Shown piece after piece: positions 33,560 to 45,126 of a stretch of DNA of 64,000 nucleotides. Source of the stretch: Phallusia mammillata (lineage: Eukaryota > Chordata > Ascidiacea > Phlebobranchia > Ascidiidae); the NCBI GenBank assembly GCA_003260075.1, contig QLIY01000037.1, positions 4,218 to 68,217 of the forward strand, given 5' to 3'. How positions within the stretch are numbered: position 1 is the first letter of the stretch; the number at the start of each line of letters is the position of its first letter. The notes beneath the pieces are model-generated. The model was not told the origin of the DNA, searched no databases, and saw only the letters and a list, made by a program, of their open reading frames with translations. A program made the position numbers and the translations under genes.

Positions 33560-35597
33560 ATACGCATCTTTACCGAAACAACCCTTTGTTTTCTTTCTTC
33601 AATCTGTTTTCAAGTGTAGGTACAAAGTCATTGTTAGAGAACACAGCGCATTGCCTATGTACGTTTTTATACGTTTTCTTTTAAAGTGCATTAAATAAGG
33701 TATCGTTTGTCATTGGTATGTGTAATCTGTGCATTTGGTAGAAACGCCTTAACTACATTTATGATTGTTATCGGTAGACGGCGCTGGTGAGCCATTTTAA
33801 AAATAGGTTGTGGCATTTGTGAGTCTGGGGAATTGACACAAGCCATGGAGTCGCTCCTCGATATGTTGTTGTATTGTTTTAGTGGTTAACCAGGGACGCT
33901 AACATATGAATTCAGGCGTACGTTTATTTTAAAAGTACAGTATGTGGCACTCATAATGTCAATGGAGCATTTTCCTTGGAACGACAACATTAAGTTTTTG
34001 CACATTCATCAGAATCTCAATCAAAATTTTGTTACAGTTTGCAAGTAACAGGTAGAGCGCATCTTTAAGCAGTAGCTAAGTTTTGCATTTGTTAGTCCCG
34101 CCAGTGTGTAGTAAATTATTTCTTGCAACAAAGCACCAGGAGCTAGCTTATTAAATTCAGACAATTTGCCCTAATTCTAATTAAATGCAAAACAACAGTC
34201 AGTGGTGACGATACAGCAATTTTCTAAATTTTCCCAAAATTCTCGTGTCAGCGCCCCTAGCCTGTGTATACACATAAAATTGTCCAACAGACTCGACAGC
34301 AATTATCGGACTTTATCTTTCAGTCAAAACGGTTACCTATATCGTAATCCATTAAACCCGAAGGCGTTTCGAAGCCGAACATTATTATGCACGCCGCCAA
34401 TGCAATTATCCACCACGTGGCTATTGATGTCGTTTTAAAATCCCCCCAACCTCCAATCAATTTCTCGCCTCATTTGCCGTTGATTGGAACGTGACAGCTT
34501 GCAACGTTTGTCTTATACATGAATGCACAAGAGAAATATTTGCATGTTAGCGGAGAACTGGTGCTTTTGACACTTCTCATTGTGCAGGACGAAATGAAAC
34601 TAGGGCTTAGTGCCAAACGCACAGTCGCGTATGTATCAAATATCGTGCAAATAAAACAGCCCCGTATCAATATGATGCACATTTTAGGTGCAGAACTTGA
34701 GGCAACTGAATTTTATTTATTTGTTAGTTTGCAATATTGTAGCCGACATCGTTATTTTGTTTGACGTGAAATCGATACTCTGCCTGAAGTTTGGCAGTCA
34801 CTATGCCTTAACAGGTCGATTGGAGACACTTTACCGTTAGGAAAGTTTGCGCGGTTTTGACTATAATGCATTTCAGATCACAATGTAAAAAATTCTACGT
34901 GCAAAATATACGATGAAATAGTCAGATCATGGTTTTGAAACGCCCAGCATATTGACCAAGTCTTTGGCCTTTGGCTGTAGTGTTGGGATTCTATTTAGTT
35001 AGCTGAGTCCATATTTGTACATTGCGAGCAGCCGTTTTCTCGATTTTCTGTGTACAGTCAGGAATAGTTGTTACTGTACTTGGCTTATAAACCAAACGTT
35101 TTTCGTGATGGCTTGTTTATTCAAAGAAAATCTTCATACTTGCATTGCGTTTTGTTTTAACGTTGGATTGGTAGTTATACCATTATTGACGTAGATATTG
35201 GAAGTCAATATTTAAAATGCTAGGGTGAATGTTCCAAACTTCTTTCTCGCATAATCAACTGTCCTGCCCTAATTGGTTGTTGTGTACAGACTCAGTTAGG
35301 GTTAAACCTATCGCAGTCCTAGAATGGTACTGCAGGGGAGATTAAAAGTTAAATTACGTTTTGGGTTATTCTTCAAGCCACTGCGTTGCCTCGAAAAATT
35401 ACTTTTTCGAAGCCCACTCTATAGTTAAGCGAAATGCCGTAGCAGGCTCCGTATGTAGTAATTAATCCATGCAAGAAAATGCAATTTTCTAGTGTTACTG
35501 TTTACTTATTGCTCTTATAGACACCAGTCTGGGTTACGAAATCACTATTACGTGTTGCTGATACCTTTTACCACAACAAACAGCCGGGTACGTCACC
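33560..35597. other. Intergenic, upstream of STUM
   Basis: Two kilobases without a supportable gene or repeat copy. Several short ATG frames (for example 34519-34764) show no domain. GGTACGTCACC lies directly before the STUM start codon. Confidence 0.5.
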
Positions 35598-38500
35598 ATG
35601 GCAACGGAAGCCGACACCGAAGTCGAAGGGAAAACGGTCGCTTCACCTTTGAGCCCTGAACAGCAGCCAGCCGCTACAGAAGAAGGAGTAAAACGACAAA
35701 GATCGCGTAGATTTACCGGAAGAATTTTGGAAGTACGAGACAAGAAGGGCAGAATGCAAGCCGCCATTCCCTTCGTTCCATCCGCACTGGCTTGGATATT
35801 TCTACTTTTTAATCTTTTTCTGCCTGGTGTAGGTAAGAATTTTTTTGAAATCCGCGCGTGTGCAAGTGCCAGTTTAACCCGAGTGGAATATGAACCCCAG
35901 GGTACACTGCAACATCCACAAGGGTACATCGGTACATATGGGTTTGCTAAACAATTGCATCATTGAGAGCATTTGACAGAGTGTATGATAACCTACAGTG
36001 TACCATCACCTGAGAACGGTTTCGTCCCTTTGAAAAGTGTCTGTTTACATTTCCTTTTTTTAGCTTAACCTTTTTTCATTTCAAATCGGTAAAACGACCC
36101 AGAACCCCCTTAATTGTTACATAAGGCTACATGGGATTGCAACATCAGTTAACAGATGCATGAGATGAAAAAATGTTGATGAGCACTGCCAGTTTTAAAA
36201 ATATTCCTATTCACCCACTGTGTGACCACGAAAATATTACAAAAACAATTTTTGAATAAGTTACACAAGTGTGGATTTTAAGAATTTTGGTTATTCACGA
36301 TTGTGTTCAAGGTTTTGTTTTGACAATGACAGAATAATTATCGAAATGTGTGATATATTTCTCCAAAGATATTGACTTACTTTATGTAGTCAATCGTTTT
36401 AATAATATATAAATACCTTCCATGCTTGGTCTACATTCAGCAATAAAACAAAAATTGCGGAGTTACAAAAGCGTGACCGTGCAAAAAAAAGCTTGCAAAA
36501 AACTTTCGTTGCCCAGAAGACAACGTGTTGTGCGGACGCTACCCAAGTTCTTAATGTTGCTTTAAACATATTAAATTGAGAGTTTGGTAGTTTCCTGTGG
36601 GGTAAGAATCGATGGTACGACTCTGCCACACGCCATTGCTCATCTGTCATGTCGCCTTATAAATTGAAAAGGGATTAACTTATTTGTTGGTAAATAGTAC
36701 CAGTTATGAAAACAAACCAGGGAACTATGATTTCAAAGCGACTGCGGCAATAACAACTGGAATTAACGAAAACAATAGCTTTGGAAATGAAACCCGGCTG
36801 TTCAATTCACATCTGTGCCCTGTCCAACCTATGCCGAAAATACAGAACCACAAACCACAAGCTGCGGTCACAACGCGATCCTTAGGGAATTCAGAGCATT
36901 AAAAGCTATCCGAAACGAGGCTAATGGATAAAACCAAGCCATTCTTGTTCAGGAGTCAAGCCCACAGAAGTCCCCTCTCGCTTCATAACCCTTTTGCTGT
37001 ACTTGTCCAAACCCGCTATGTTAGGGCAAATTGATGTCAGTTGTCGGCGAACTGATCCTTGTCTGCCCGCCAAATTTCTGTCGTTTCGTCCCATGTTGAA
37101 CGGTAAATAATGCATGGCCCGTCATCTTACCAGATTTCCCAGTGGAATTAACCGCTGTATCCACGGCAGGAAAAATTTTAAGATGTACGTGTTTAGGGCG
37201 ACGTATATGTGCGGCGGACCTTTTGTCTTGGGCCATAATCAAATTTAATCTTTCATTTAAATTTCTTTCCATAATTGTATCATAAAATCAAGGCATTGAA
37301 AATACTGAACAGGCGTTCAACTGGTGTAATGCTAAACAAAATACTAGTCGTTGTTTTCAAGAACTTGTATTTTTGCTAACGTTTCGCCCACCAGAGCGGT
37401 AGGGCTTCATCAGAGCAATAAATGATGTATTGCGAGACAAACTCTTTTCTTAATAATACATGTGTATTACACGAGCTTTGAATTTTGCCCATACAGTCGC
37501 TTGGAGGTCTTTACAGTTTGCTAAAAAAAGCGAAAAAAGTTTCGCATGTCAACCTTTAATTTGACACATGCCTCTACTTTTAGGCACAATTTTCATGGGG
37601 TTTGCTGCATTGTTTGGAGCAAGGACTTGTTCTAAAAAGCCGAATCGTTGCATTGATTTCCTTCTCAACATCGCCTGTGCGTTTCTGCAGATGCTCACAG
37701 CAATCGTTATAGTCGGTTGGATTTGGAGTATTTACTGGGGAATGAACGTCATCACACAAGCACGTAAGTTTGTAGCTAGAAACTTGGTCTTGCATATCCC
37801 TCCGCTCCGATTGTCTGGTGTGTATTTCGTGGGGGGCAAGTTGCTCGATTGAAGAACTCTTTGGTTAAAGTTTTCCGCGAAAATATTTTCACGATTCGTG
37901 TCATATTAACTGCACAAAACTCATTTTAAACCCGCTTAAGGGGTCAAACCGACTCGTGCCCTTATAGAATCGAAATGATTTACGTGAAAGAAGTTACGAA
38001 AATGAAGCACTTGTCTAATCGTTTGAGAATAAAACATGTCGTACTTTACGTATATTTGGGCTACAACATTTATCATAGGACCCCTGGGCAAAGGATTGCA
38101 GTTTGTACTCTACATTACAATTTCATAAGACTCCTTTACACTTGTGTGTAGTTTTCTGCTATACATTACATTCCCCCAACCCCTGAACAGATGTCTAAAG
38201 TTTTCTGTCATACTTTGTTTTGTGTGGTCCTATATACAAAAAGCCAAATGGTGTGAAATCCCATTTCGCGCCCTTTACCTTCATCACAGAGGCGTGTGTT
38301 TATTTCCCTTCCCGACTGGTCCCGCGCACACGATACACTTCTCATTGTCCTGTGTATAAAACATAATGTTTTGATTGGCGTGCCTTACCTTTGTCCGAAG
38401 CATTTGGCCATAACGCTGCGGCGTTCCGAATAACACCTAAATATTTCAGACCAAGGTCTTTAATATGATTTACGTTCATTTAATCGGGCGACCCCTTAGT

Positions 38501-41257
38501 TATCGATTGAAAGTTGCGACTTATGAATTTCGACACTGTTATTCTCATTTTCTGATGCGATGGATATGGTCGTGGGTAAAAGATAATATGTTTGTATTAT
38601 TGCGTGTTTCGGGATAAAGTTCGTTTAAATCGCATAGTTCCCGCGAGTAAAAGAAAGTAATGTAATGTGTTTTGTATTATTGATTTTAGCCAAATGAAAT
38701 CTGGGCGCTTGTAAAATATGTGTTGTTCTATTTTAAGATGATATATAGGTGCAGTTTTATTTGAGATCTAAACCAGATCTTATTTAAAGCCCAAATAAGG
38801 CCCAAACGGTAAGGTAATAATTGAACTAATTTGGCATAAAAGCGCACACAAATATCTGCGGGACGCACGGTTGTACGCAACAAATCAATACTCCTGGTAC
38901 CTGGTACACATGCACATCCGTGCAAGAAATGTTGCAAAATAACATATTATGCAACAGGGGCGTATCCAAAAATTTCAAAAGGGGATGAGACCCAACATTT
39001 TGACCACCAAGTATTGGCAAGTTACCAATTAATGTGTACTTTGACTCGATGGAATATTTGTAACAAGCAATAACGTGTTTGACAAAATGTTTCACATAGA
39101 TAAATAGACCCAAAACGTTCTTAAACGTAGCGCTGGAAATACGAAAGTAAAGTCGGAAAGTAAATATTATTACACGTTTTCAACCACTTTTGTCAAATTT
39201 AACGTGTGGTTTATTATTTAACACTCAGCAATAAATCGCATTCAGCGTCCTTGCCAGGACTTTACTGTCGTATTTTTAGCGCAATGTATACGTTTAAGAA
39301 CGTTTTGGGTCTATTTATCCATGTGAAACAATTTGAAAAAAAGGGGGTTCGTTTCTTGTACACAAATGTGATAGAACCCATCACATTAATGGTTTGCTTT
39401 TAAAACACCTTTTCCCCGTTACACGACCTCCTTAGTCTAGTACAGGGGTCACCAAACTTTTTACACTGCGGGCCGGATAAGTTTAAAATTGATTCGCGCG
39501 GGCCGCATAGTTTACATGCCCCAGCGATTTTTATAGGGGCGCCAAGAGATGGTCTTTCCACAATCCCATTCAAAATCTGGTAATGCGACTGTTAAACTGT
39601 ACAGCTGGTCTCATCATACGAGCAATGCTTGNCATTGCACAAAAATTCTGTGGCCCAGTAAATTTTTATGATAGAAAGAAAACAACTATAAAATAGGTTT
39701 AAAACAAAAACTGCAGAACATATTTCAAACAGATTAAAAACTTGATTCAAAAATCATAAAACAGCACTTTCCCTTCTTTAATCAAGCACTTTCAGTTACG
39801 ACCGGGTAATTGGACAATGCATATGCTGCTATTATCTGGATTTATTGTAATTACAAAGTAGTTTATTACATCATAAACATACGGGGTTGCAGAAACTTAA
39901 AGTAACTTCATACTGCAAATAGATTAATTTAAATTAATTTACATTCCTTCTCACTTCCTCCCCAAGCCATTATTCTTGTAAAATTGAGTGTAGTGACACA
40001 AATGAAAGTAAATTTATAAATAAAGCTTTCTATTTGGTTGGTCTGTGGCCCAATCAAAATGCTTCCATGGCCCACTGGTTGAGAACCACTGGTCTAGTAT
40101 ATAAAGGTAAAAGAGTTTTTGGGCACTTTACAAGTCAGGTAGCTGCAAGTACAGGGTCGACTTGGCGATTACAAATTCCTTTCAGCACCACAGAGTCGTC
40201 TGGGAACATGCCACGCTAGATAGCAGAGAACTAATCCTTTCGGGAATCAAGCGTCTACTGCTCATGTCCTGCAGCTGCTAATTAGTGTTTCTATGTGACT
40301 GGGGTTGTTAAGATAGCTGCTACGCAACCACATGCAGAAAACTAATTCTATAAATTAGTTAAACAACGTAGCAATATCAGAGGACAATCTCACGATGATT
40401 TAGCGACGGTAAACTGTCTGGGAAGCCATGTTCCGTATAGATACGACATGCAATCTTTTTGTTAATCAGTCACCCCCCAAAATCGAAACACACAGCGGCT
40501 ATCTCGCCTCGCAGTGTAAAGGTGAATTTGTTTGCCTGTTTGCCTTGCTTGTCTTTAGGAATAGGGGTGATTGAGTCATTGAGATTGCGGCCGACTCAAA
40601 ATTTCCCAAAAAATGAATGTGATTATATTTACCACAGCATATTTAACCCGATTTGGACAAAAAGCTCAAAATGTGTATATCTTTTTCTGTAACATATTGC
40701 AACGACTTAGGAAGCTGTATCAAAACCCCGACGTACTTGCATTAATCTACCAGTGTTAAAGCATTGCGTCGCATTTTGTTTGTGCTGTTAGTTCAATCGA
40801 TTTGTTGTCTTGCAGAAGGCTTCCACGATACCGGTTAGTCTTAATTGACCCTACTCTTTCTTGTTTGCTTTGGGTACTTCCTATGGGTTAAAGGGTAATA
40901 TAATCGTTTTGCTTTCACACACTGATCGGTTTATAGGTCTAAGGTCACGTTGTGTCCGTTTGTTTACGCTGTGGTAAAATGTCAGTTCCTAACATATAAA
41001 TTGCCTAATGACATCCATACCTGAAACGCACACTGGATTCTAACCTGACTTGACAGAAATAAAATCTGAATTGTAACAGGCTAAACAGAAACTTGACTTT
41101 CTGAATAATACGATAAACTTAGTTGTGCAACTCGTGTAACCGTATTCAATAGCATATTTTTTGCATTAAAATTCCGTTCTTGATTGCAGAAGAAAAGAAC
41201 AGACCAAGGATATCAGGCGAAAAAGACAAACACATCTACAACCCAACGCCGGCCTAA
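35598..41257 (+). CDS. STUM: STUM/SPEC3-family membrane protein
   Basis: A two-helix membrane protein family that includes Drosophila Stum (mechanical transduction in proprioceptors) and sea-urchin SPEC3. Four exons: 35598-35832, 37584-37763, 40816-40833 and 41190-41257, giving 166 residues. The acidic N-terminus (MATEADTEVEGK) is followed by a basic stretch and the family signature IPFVPSALAWIFLLFNLFLP. Then come the turn GTIFMGFAALFGART and a second helix ending IVGWIWSIYWGMNVITQ. The third exon is an 18-nt microexon encoding GFHDT; all joins keep frame. The last exon ends IYNPTPA. Introns are long for this window (1.7 and 3.0 kb) and hold a foldback and an hAT element. Confidence 0.88.
36921..37272 (-). 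CDS. Possible small antisense gene in STUM intron 1
   Basis: On the minus strand an ATG at 37272 opens MERNLNERLNLIM and reads to a strong donor CTG|GTAAGATG near 37132. Skipping about 65 bases to an AG just before GATCAG joins in frame to a run ending TPEQEWLGFIH. No domain is recognised. The two-exon model is my construction and could be chance. Confidence 0.15.
37380..37413 (-). ncRNA. Hammerhead-like motif (minus strand)
   Basis: Read on the minus strand: CTGATGA, A, then GCCCTACC-GCTCT-GGTGGGC, then GAAACG. The stem pairs seven bases with one bulge and leads straight into GAAA, matching hammerhead core geometry apart from one extra A. CGTT after GAAA could pair with AACG about 30 bases downstream as stem III, but I could not fold a convincing stem I. 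It is probably part of a decayed retroelement. Confidence 0.4.
39088..39330. mobile_element. Foldback element in STUM intron 2
   Basis: The left arm 39088-39154 and the reverse complement of 39258-39330 share TAAATAGACCCAAAACGTTC and flanks, about 65-70 bp with few differences. The roughly 100-bp centre also contains TTACACGTT and AACGTGTGG, which could pair. No target duplication was identified. Confidence 0.75.
39443..40091. mobile_element. hAT-type non-autonomous element
   Basis: The 649-bp element is bounded by CAGGGGTCACCAAACTTTTT and GGTTGAGAACCACTG (imperfect inverted repeat). The perfect 8-bp target duplication is GTCTAGTA (39435-39442 and 40092-40099). It contains one N at 39632. 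The inside is AT-rich and non-coding. CAGGGGTC-CCAAAC termini are typical of hAT elements. Confidence 0.9.
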
Positions 41258-41799
41258 AAGTGCTGAAATATTAAACAGATTTGCTTCACGTCACTAAGAA
41301 TGTGGATGTTTTCGAGTCTACGTACTTTTCATTTTTTTATCTTATGACCCGAACTGGCTATAAATTGTAACAAGTGGGGAACCTTGCTACAAACTGTGTT
41401 CTCTGGTAGAATTATGCGTTTTGCTTTTGTGTTTATGGCTTTTTTGTAAGTGCTTCAGTTTAGTAACACATAGGACAAATATAGAGTTTGTATTATCACT
41501 TTTGAAACACATAAAAAGTGTGATTTTGTTTACCTCTTCATAACGAGTGTGAGAGCAAGCGTCCAAGCTGTTTAACGAAGCTGACCAATCCTAGTGTTGC
41601 TAAAACAAAGGGTTGTCAGCCAAAATGTATATTTAGCCAATTATTTTGTTGTTGTTGTTTTTCCGGCGCTTCCTGCATGGGTGTGCAATTGCTACAAAAG
41701 TTAATAAATCCGGTACTCGTGCCCTTTCCCCTTTTCGCGTCCGCATATTCCGCAACCTTGCACGCAGGGTCAAATGCGGTCGGCAAAGAGGTTGCTATG

Positions 41800-41807
41800 T
41801 ATAAAAG
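41800..41807 (+). promoter_or_regulatory. TATA box candidate
   Basis: TATAAAAG is followed by a G+C-rich stretch and, about 130 bp on, a donor CTGT|GTAAGC (41937). It could drive the small ORF at 42263, whose ATG directly follows an AG acceptor. Confidence 0.35.
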
Positions 41808-42262
41808 CCGCAGCTGCTACTATTAAATTAGGCATCCCGGGAGAGCTGCCCTCTGCAGCCGTGTGTTGCAACTGATTGTTGCTCTTGCTGATTCCGGATA
41901 GCGCCCATAGTCCCCTTACAGTTCTGTGTAAGCCGTTTTCAAACTCGATCTGGTATTGGTTAAGCCCTTCGGCAACGCCCTAAAGCCAACACGGAAAGGA
42001 TGGCTCGACGTCAGACTGTTTGATTTAGTCAGAGAATTACCTATTTTAAACGTCATTGTCGAAAAACTTTAGGGCGGAGGGGTTTAAATGGCAAGTTTAG
42101 GTTTTCGAAACTGGTTTGCGGTAGTTTGATCAATTGGTTTTCTGTATGTTGCCCTATTGGTTATACATCAACAAGTTTGACGCCGTGTAATAAAATGACA
42201 TACATTGTTAGCCCTGGGAAAACCAAACGCCAACTGCACGAATTGCAATAGATAGAATTTAG

Positions 42263-42517
42263 ATGATGAATCTCGGTGAATGCAGTCGGAACGAACATGT
42301 TGTAGCTGTCCGCGCTCTGCAACTGGAGAAAAAGTTATTGAATGAATTAATATACATAAACCTGCTACGAAAATACGACCATCTTGCGTTTCTTGAAAAC
42401 TTGACGCTGTTACTTACACAGCTTAGGCAAACGTATCCGTATCGGTTGTTAAACTGTCACCAGTGTAGAAAAAAGCAGCATTCTACTTATTTGGCTCATT
42501 TGTTTGGGCCCCTCTAA
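42263..42517 (+). CDS. Candidate small orphan protein (84 aa)
   Basis: The ATG falls immediately after GAATTTAG, a plausible 3' splice site. An upstream TATA box and donor (41800, 41937) would make a two-exon gene with an untranslated first exon. The product is Leu-rich and probably helical (LEKKLLNELIYINLL, LTLLLTQL) with one CHQC. No family is recognised. It converges on the TSSK-like gene 268 bp away. Chance remains likely. Confidence 0.25.
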   Translation: MMNLGECSRNEHVVAVRALQLEKKLLNELIYINLLRKYDHLAFLENLTLLLTQLRQTYPYRLLNCHQCRKKQHSTYLAHLFGPL

Positions 42518-42785
42518 AGGAGGCAATCTACATATTCAATGATACTAACTCTGAAATGTAGTTCTTAATGTAAATTTATAAAGACTTAATTTCCAACCCT
42601 TCCCCTCTGTAGCCGCTAAGTACATAATTTAGCTCCTGTGTCACCTATCGAAAATTAGCTATTTGTGCGGCTGACGTGAGTTATGGTGTTAGTAGCTCCA
42701 CAACCTACAATATGTTTTGTAAGTTATATCATTTAACCTTTGAAACTGCTTTATGATAACGTAGCTTACATAAACCAAACCGCAC

Positions 42786-43691
42786 CTAATCGGCTGTTTC
42801 GCTTGATGAGCTTGCTTGACCACCAGAAGAAGGTCCTTCAACAGGTTTGTTGAACCAGGGATGAGCCTTGATTTCAGGCATCATGTATCGCTTGTTTAGG
42901 TCAAACAACATGATTTTTCTCAGCAAATCTTTCAGTGACTGATTAAACGAGTTCACCATGCTGCTTGGTATGTGTAAAGACTCCTGTTGGTCCTTGATTA
43001 ACGTCTTGATATTGGAGTCCCGAAAAGGCATTGAAGAACAAGCCATTATGTAAAGAATCACACCGAGGCTCCATATGTCAGCAATCTTGCCAATGTAGGG
43101 AATGCCTTGAAGTAGCTCTGGAGCGGCGTACGCTGCGCTACCGCAGTAAGTTTTACTTAATTCGTTCATGCCGATTTCTCGAGCGAAGCCGAAATCAGCG
43201 ATTTTGATTGAGTTCTTCTTGTTTAGAAGCACGTTCTCACATTTAAGGTCGCGGTGTACCACGCCTTGCTGGTGCATGTACTCGACGCCAGAGCACATTT
43301 CCTGAAAAAATCTCCGCGATTCGTTGTCTTTAATTGGGCCTCGAAGCCGTATGTACTGGAGAAGATCGCCATGGCCGCCCCATTCCATTGTAAAATATAA
43401 TCGACTTGATATCTGGAACAGCTCAAATAGACGAATCAAGTTTGGATGTTTGGTCTTTTTCATAATTTCAATCTCACGCGGAAGAAACTTTTCGAGGAAA
43501 TCTTTGGGCGCGGTTTTCTTGTTTATAATCTTGAGGGCAACTTTTATGGGCTGCTTTTCGCCTTGTTTTGCCCATGTTGCGTGCTTGACTTTTGAGTACG
43601 TTCCTTCACCGAGATCGCCCAGCAAAACGTAGCCCTTCTTCTGAAGTAGCGCAGTGTCATCTCCGGAGAAAAGGGCCTTGAGTTTACCCAT
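42786..43691 (-). CDS. Testis-specific serine/threonine kinase (TSSK1/2-like)
   Basis: A protein kinase of the TSSK branch of the CAMK group, which acts in spermatids and sperm in animals. Intronless, 301 residues from the ATG at 43691 (MGKLKALFSG); an in-frame GTG just upstream is not a credible start. The kinase domain spans about residues 21-276: glycine loop GDLGEGTYSKV, catalytic Lys in VALK (54), HRDLKCEN (146-153), DFGFAR (166-171) and APE (190-192). ENVLLNKKN and the T-Y-C-G-S-A-A-Y activation loop are TSSK hallmarks. The C-terminal tail is Ser-rich. It lies head to head with a second TSSK-like gene and shares a 317-bp promoter with it. Confidence 0.9.
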   Translation of the reverse strand: MGKLKALFSGDDTALLQKKGYVLLGDLGEGTYSKVKHATWAKQGEKQPIKVALKIINKKTAPKDFLEKFLPREIEIMKKTKHPNLIRLFELFQISSRLYFTMEWGGHGDLLQYIRLRGPIKDNESRRFFQEMCSGVEYMHQQGVVHRDLKCENVLLNKKNSIKIADFGFAREIGMNELSKTYCGSAAYAAPELLQGIPYIGKIADIWSLGVILYIMACSSMPFRDSNIKTLIKDQQESLHIPSSMVNSFNQSLKDLLRKIMLFDLNKRYMMPEIKAHPWFNKPVEGPSSGGQASSSSETAD

Positions 43692-44008
43692 CACAAGCCC
43701 TTATAGACCACAAGCTTTGGTTGCCACATTTCTGCATTTCGGAATGGTGATAAAAGTCATCATTTTGAGCGAAATAAACCCTCATGCTGTGATCAAACAA
43801 TCACTAATTATAACCCAACATTATTGTAAACAATGATATTGTTGTTTTGTCAGACTGACGTCACAAACCATACTTTAGCCTGGTTGGGGCGTGGTAAAGT
43901 TCAGGCATTGGAATTAAGTCCAATCTAAAGATGCATTGGTGCAGTTTTTGTGTACAGGCAGTGTCCTAGCTGTGGCCCACTGCCTTTTAAACCTTGAACG
44001 GCAGGACA
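43692..44008. promoter_or_regulatory. Divergent promoter of the TSSK-like pair
   Basis: A 317-bp spacer between opposite-strand start codons. It contains a perfect CRE palindrome TGACGTCA at 43856-43863, about 150 bp from the right-hand start and 165 bp from the left-hand one. Shared control is inferred from arrangement and from the matching CRE at ODF3. Confidence 0.55.
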
Positions 44009-45126
44009 ATGTCAGTACTGACTGATTCTGTCTTCCTAAGGAAGGTCGGATTCCTGTTAGGAGAACGAATAAACAGTGGCTCGTTCTCGACCATTCACTG
44101 TGCGCTACAGGTTAGCGATGCAAGTGTCGTTGCTGTGAAGATCATTGACATGAAGCAATGCAACTCCTGCTTCAAGAACCGTTTTCTCCCAAGAGAGCTT
44201 GAAAACGTGCAAAGTCTCGACCATCCTAACATCATAAAGGTTAACAGATCGTTAAGTTTGGTGATTTAATTAGCCCTGTAATTGTTTGTGTTGTGTTATA
44301 GGTTCACAAAATTGTCAAAAGTGCAGCCAAAGTCTACATAATAATGGAACACGCTCATACCAATCTCCGACGACAAATAGAACTTCGTTCGTACATTCCT
44401 GAAGACCAAGCACGCAAATGGTTCCGCCAACTAGCGTCTGCTCTTTACTATCTTTATAAACGCGGAGTGGCGCACCGCGACATAAAAATTGAAAACATAC
44501 TTATAGATGCACGAGGAAACATAAAGCTATGTGATTTCGGGTTTTCAAAAGCCGTTGATGCAGCATCTGGAAATCGACATGTGAACAGCACGACCTTTTG
44601 TGGTTCCCTAGCTTATTGTGCGCCTGAAATACTGCAAAGAACGCCATATAACCCTTGGAAGACAGATGTGTGGTCGCTTGGGGTCGTGCTGTACAAAATG
44701 GTTGTGGGTGGAATGCCGTTTGGTGAAGGTAATGACCTCGGAAGTGTAAGAAGAATCAGCAGAGCTCAAGCTAAAGCTCTCGAGTTTCCAGCATTTCCAA
44801 GAACTTCTATTGAATGTCAAGAGTTAATAAAGTCGTTGCTAACTGTAGAATCGGACCGTAGGATTACTCTCCTTGACATATCTCGTTCAAAATGGATGAA
44901 CAACAGAACTCTGAAATACACAACTCTTACGAGGAACGATGTTGTCCCCGTTGAAAGAAGGGAACGTAAAATGGATAGGATTGGGCACGCAAGTTCACCC
45001 TTTGCTGAAGTCTCCCCTGGAAACTCAAAGCCGACCCTTGCAACGCCATCTGTTTTGTCCCGATTGCGTATGAGGTTTCCAACAATGACTTTTCAAAGTC
45101 ACAGACGTTATCAAGCTTTTAAATGA
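44009..45126 (+). CDS. Second TSSK-like serine/threonine kinase
   Basis: Two exons (44009-44239 and 44302-45126) separated by a 62-bp intron give 351 residues. I start at the ATG at 44009 (MSVLTDSVFLRK). Kinase motifs: glycine loop GERINSGSFSTIH (weak, with S and N in place of two glycines), VAVK Lys 44, HRDIKIEN (135-142), DFGFSK (155-160) and APE (184-186). A CGSLAYCAPE activation segment and ENILIDARGN are TSSK-like. The 70-residue C-terminal tail is basic and Ser-rich. It is more divergent than its head-to-head neighbour but keeps all catalytic residues, so it is probably active. Which TSSK it corresponds to (TSSK4 or TSSK6-like) is not clear. Confidence 0.87.
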
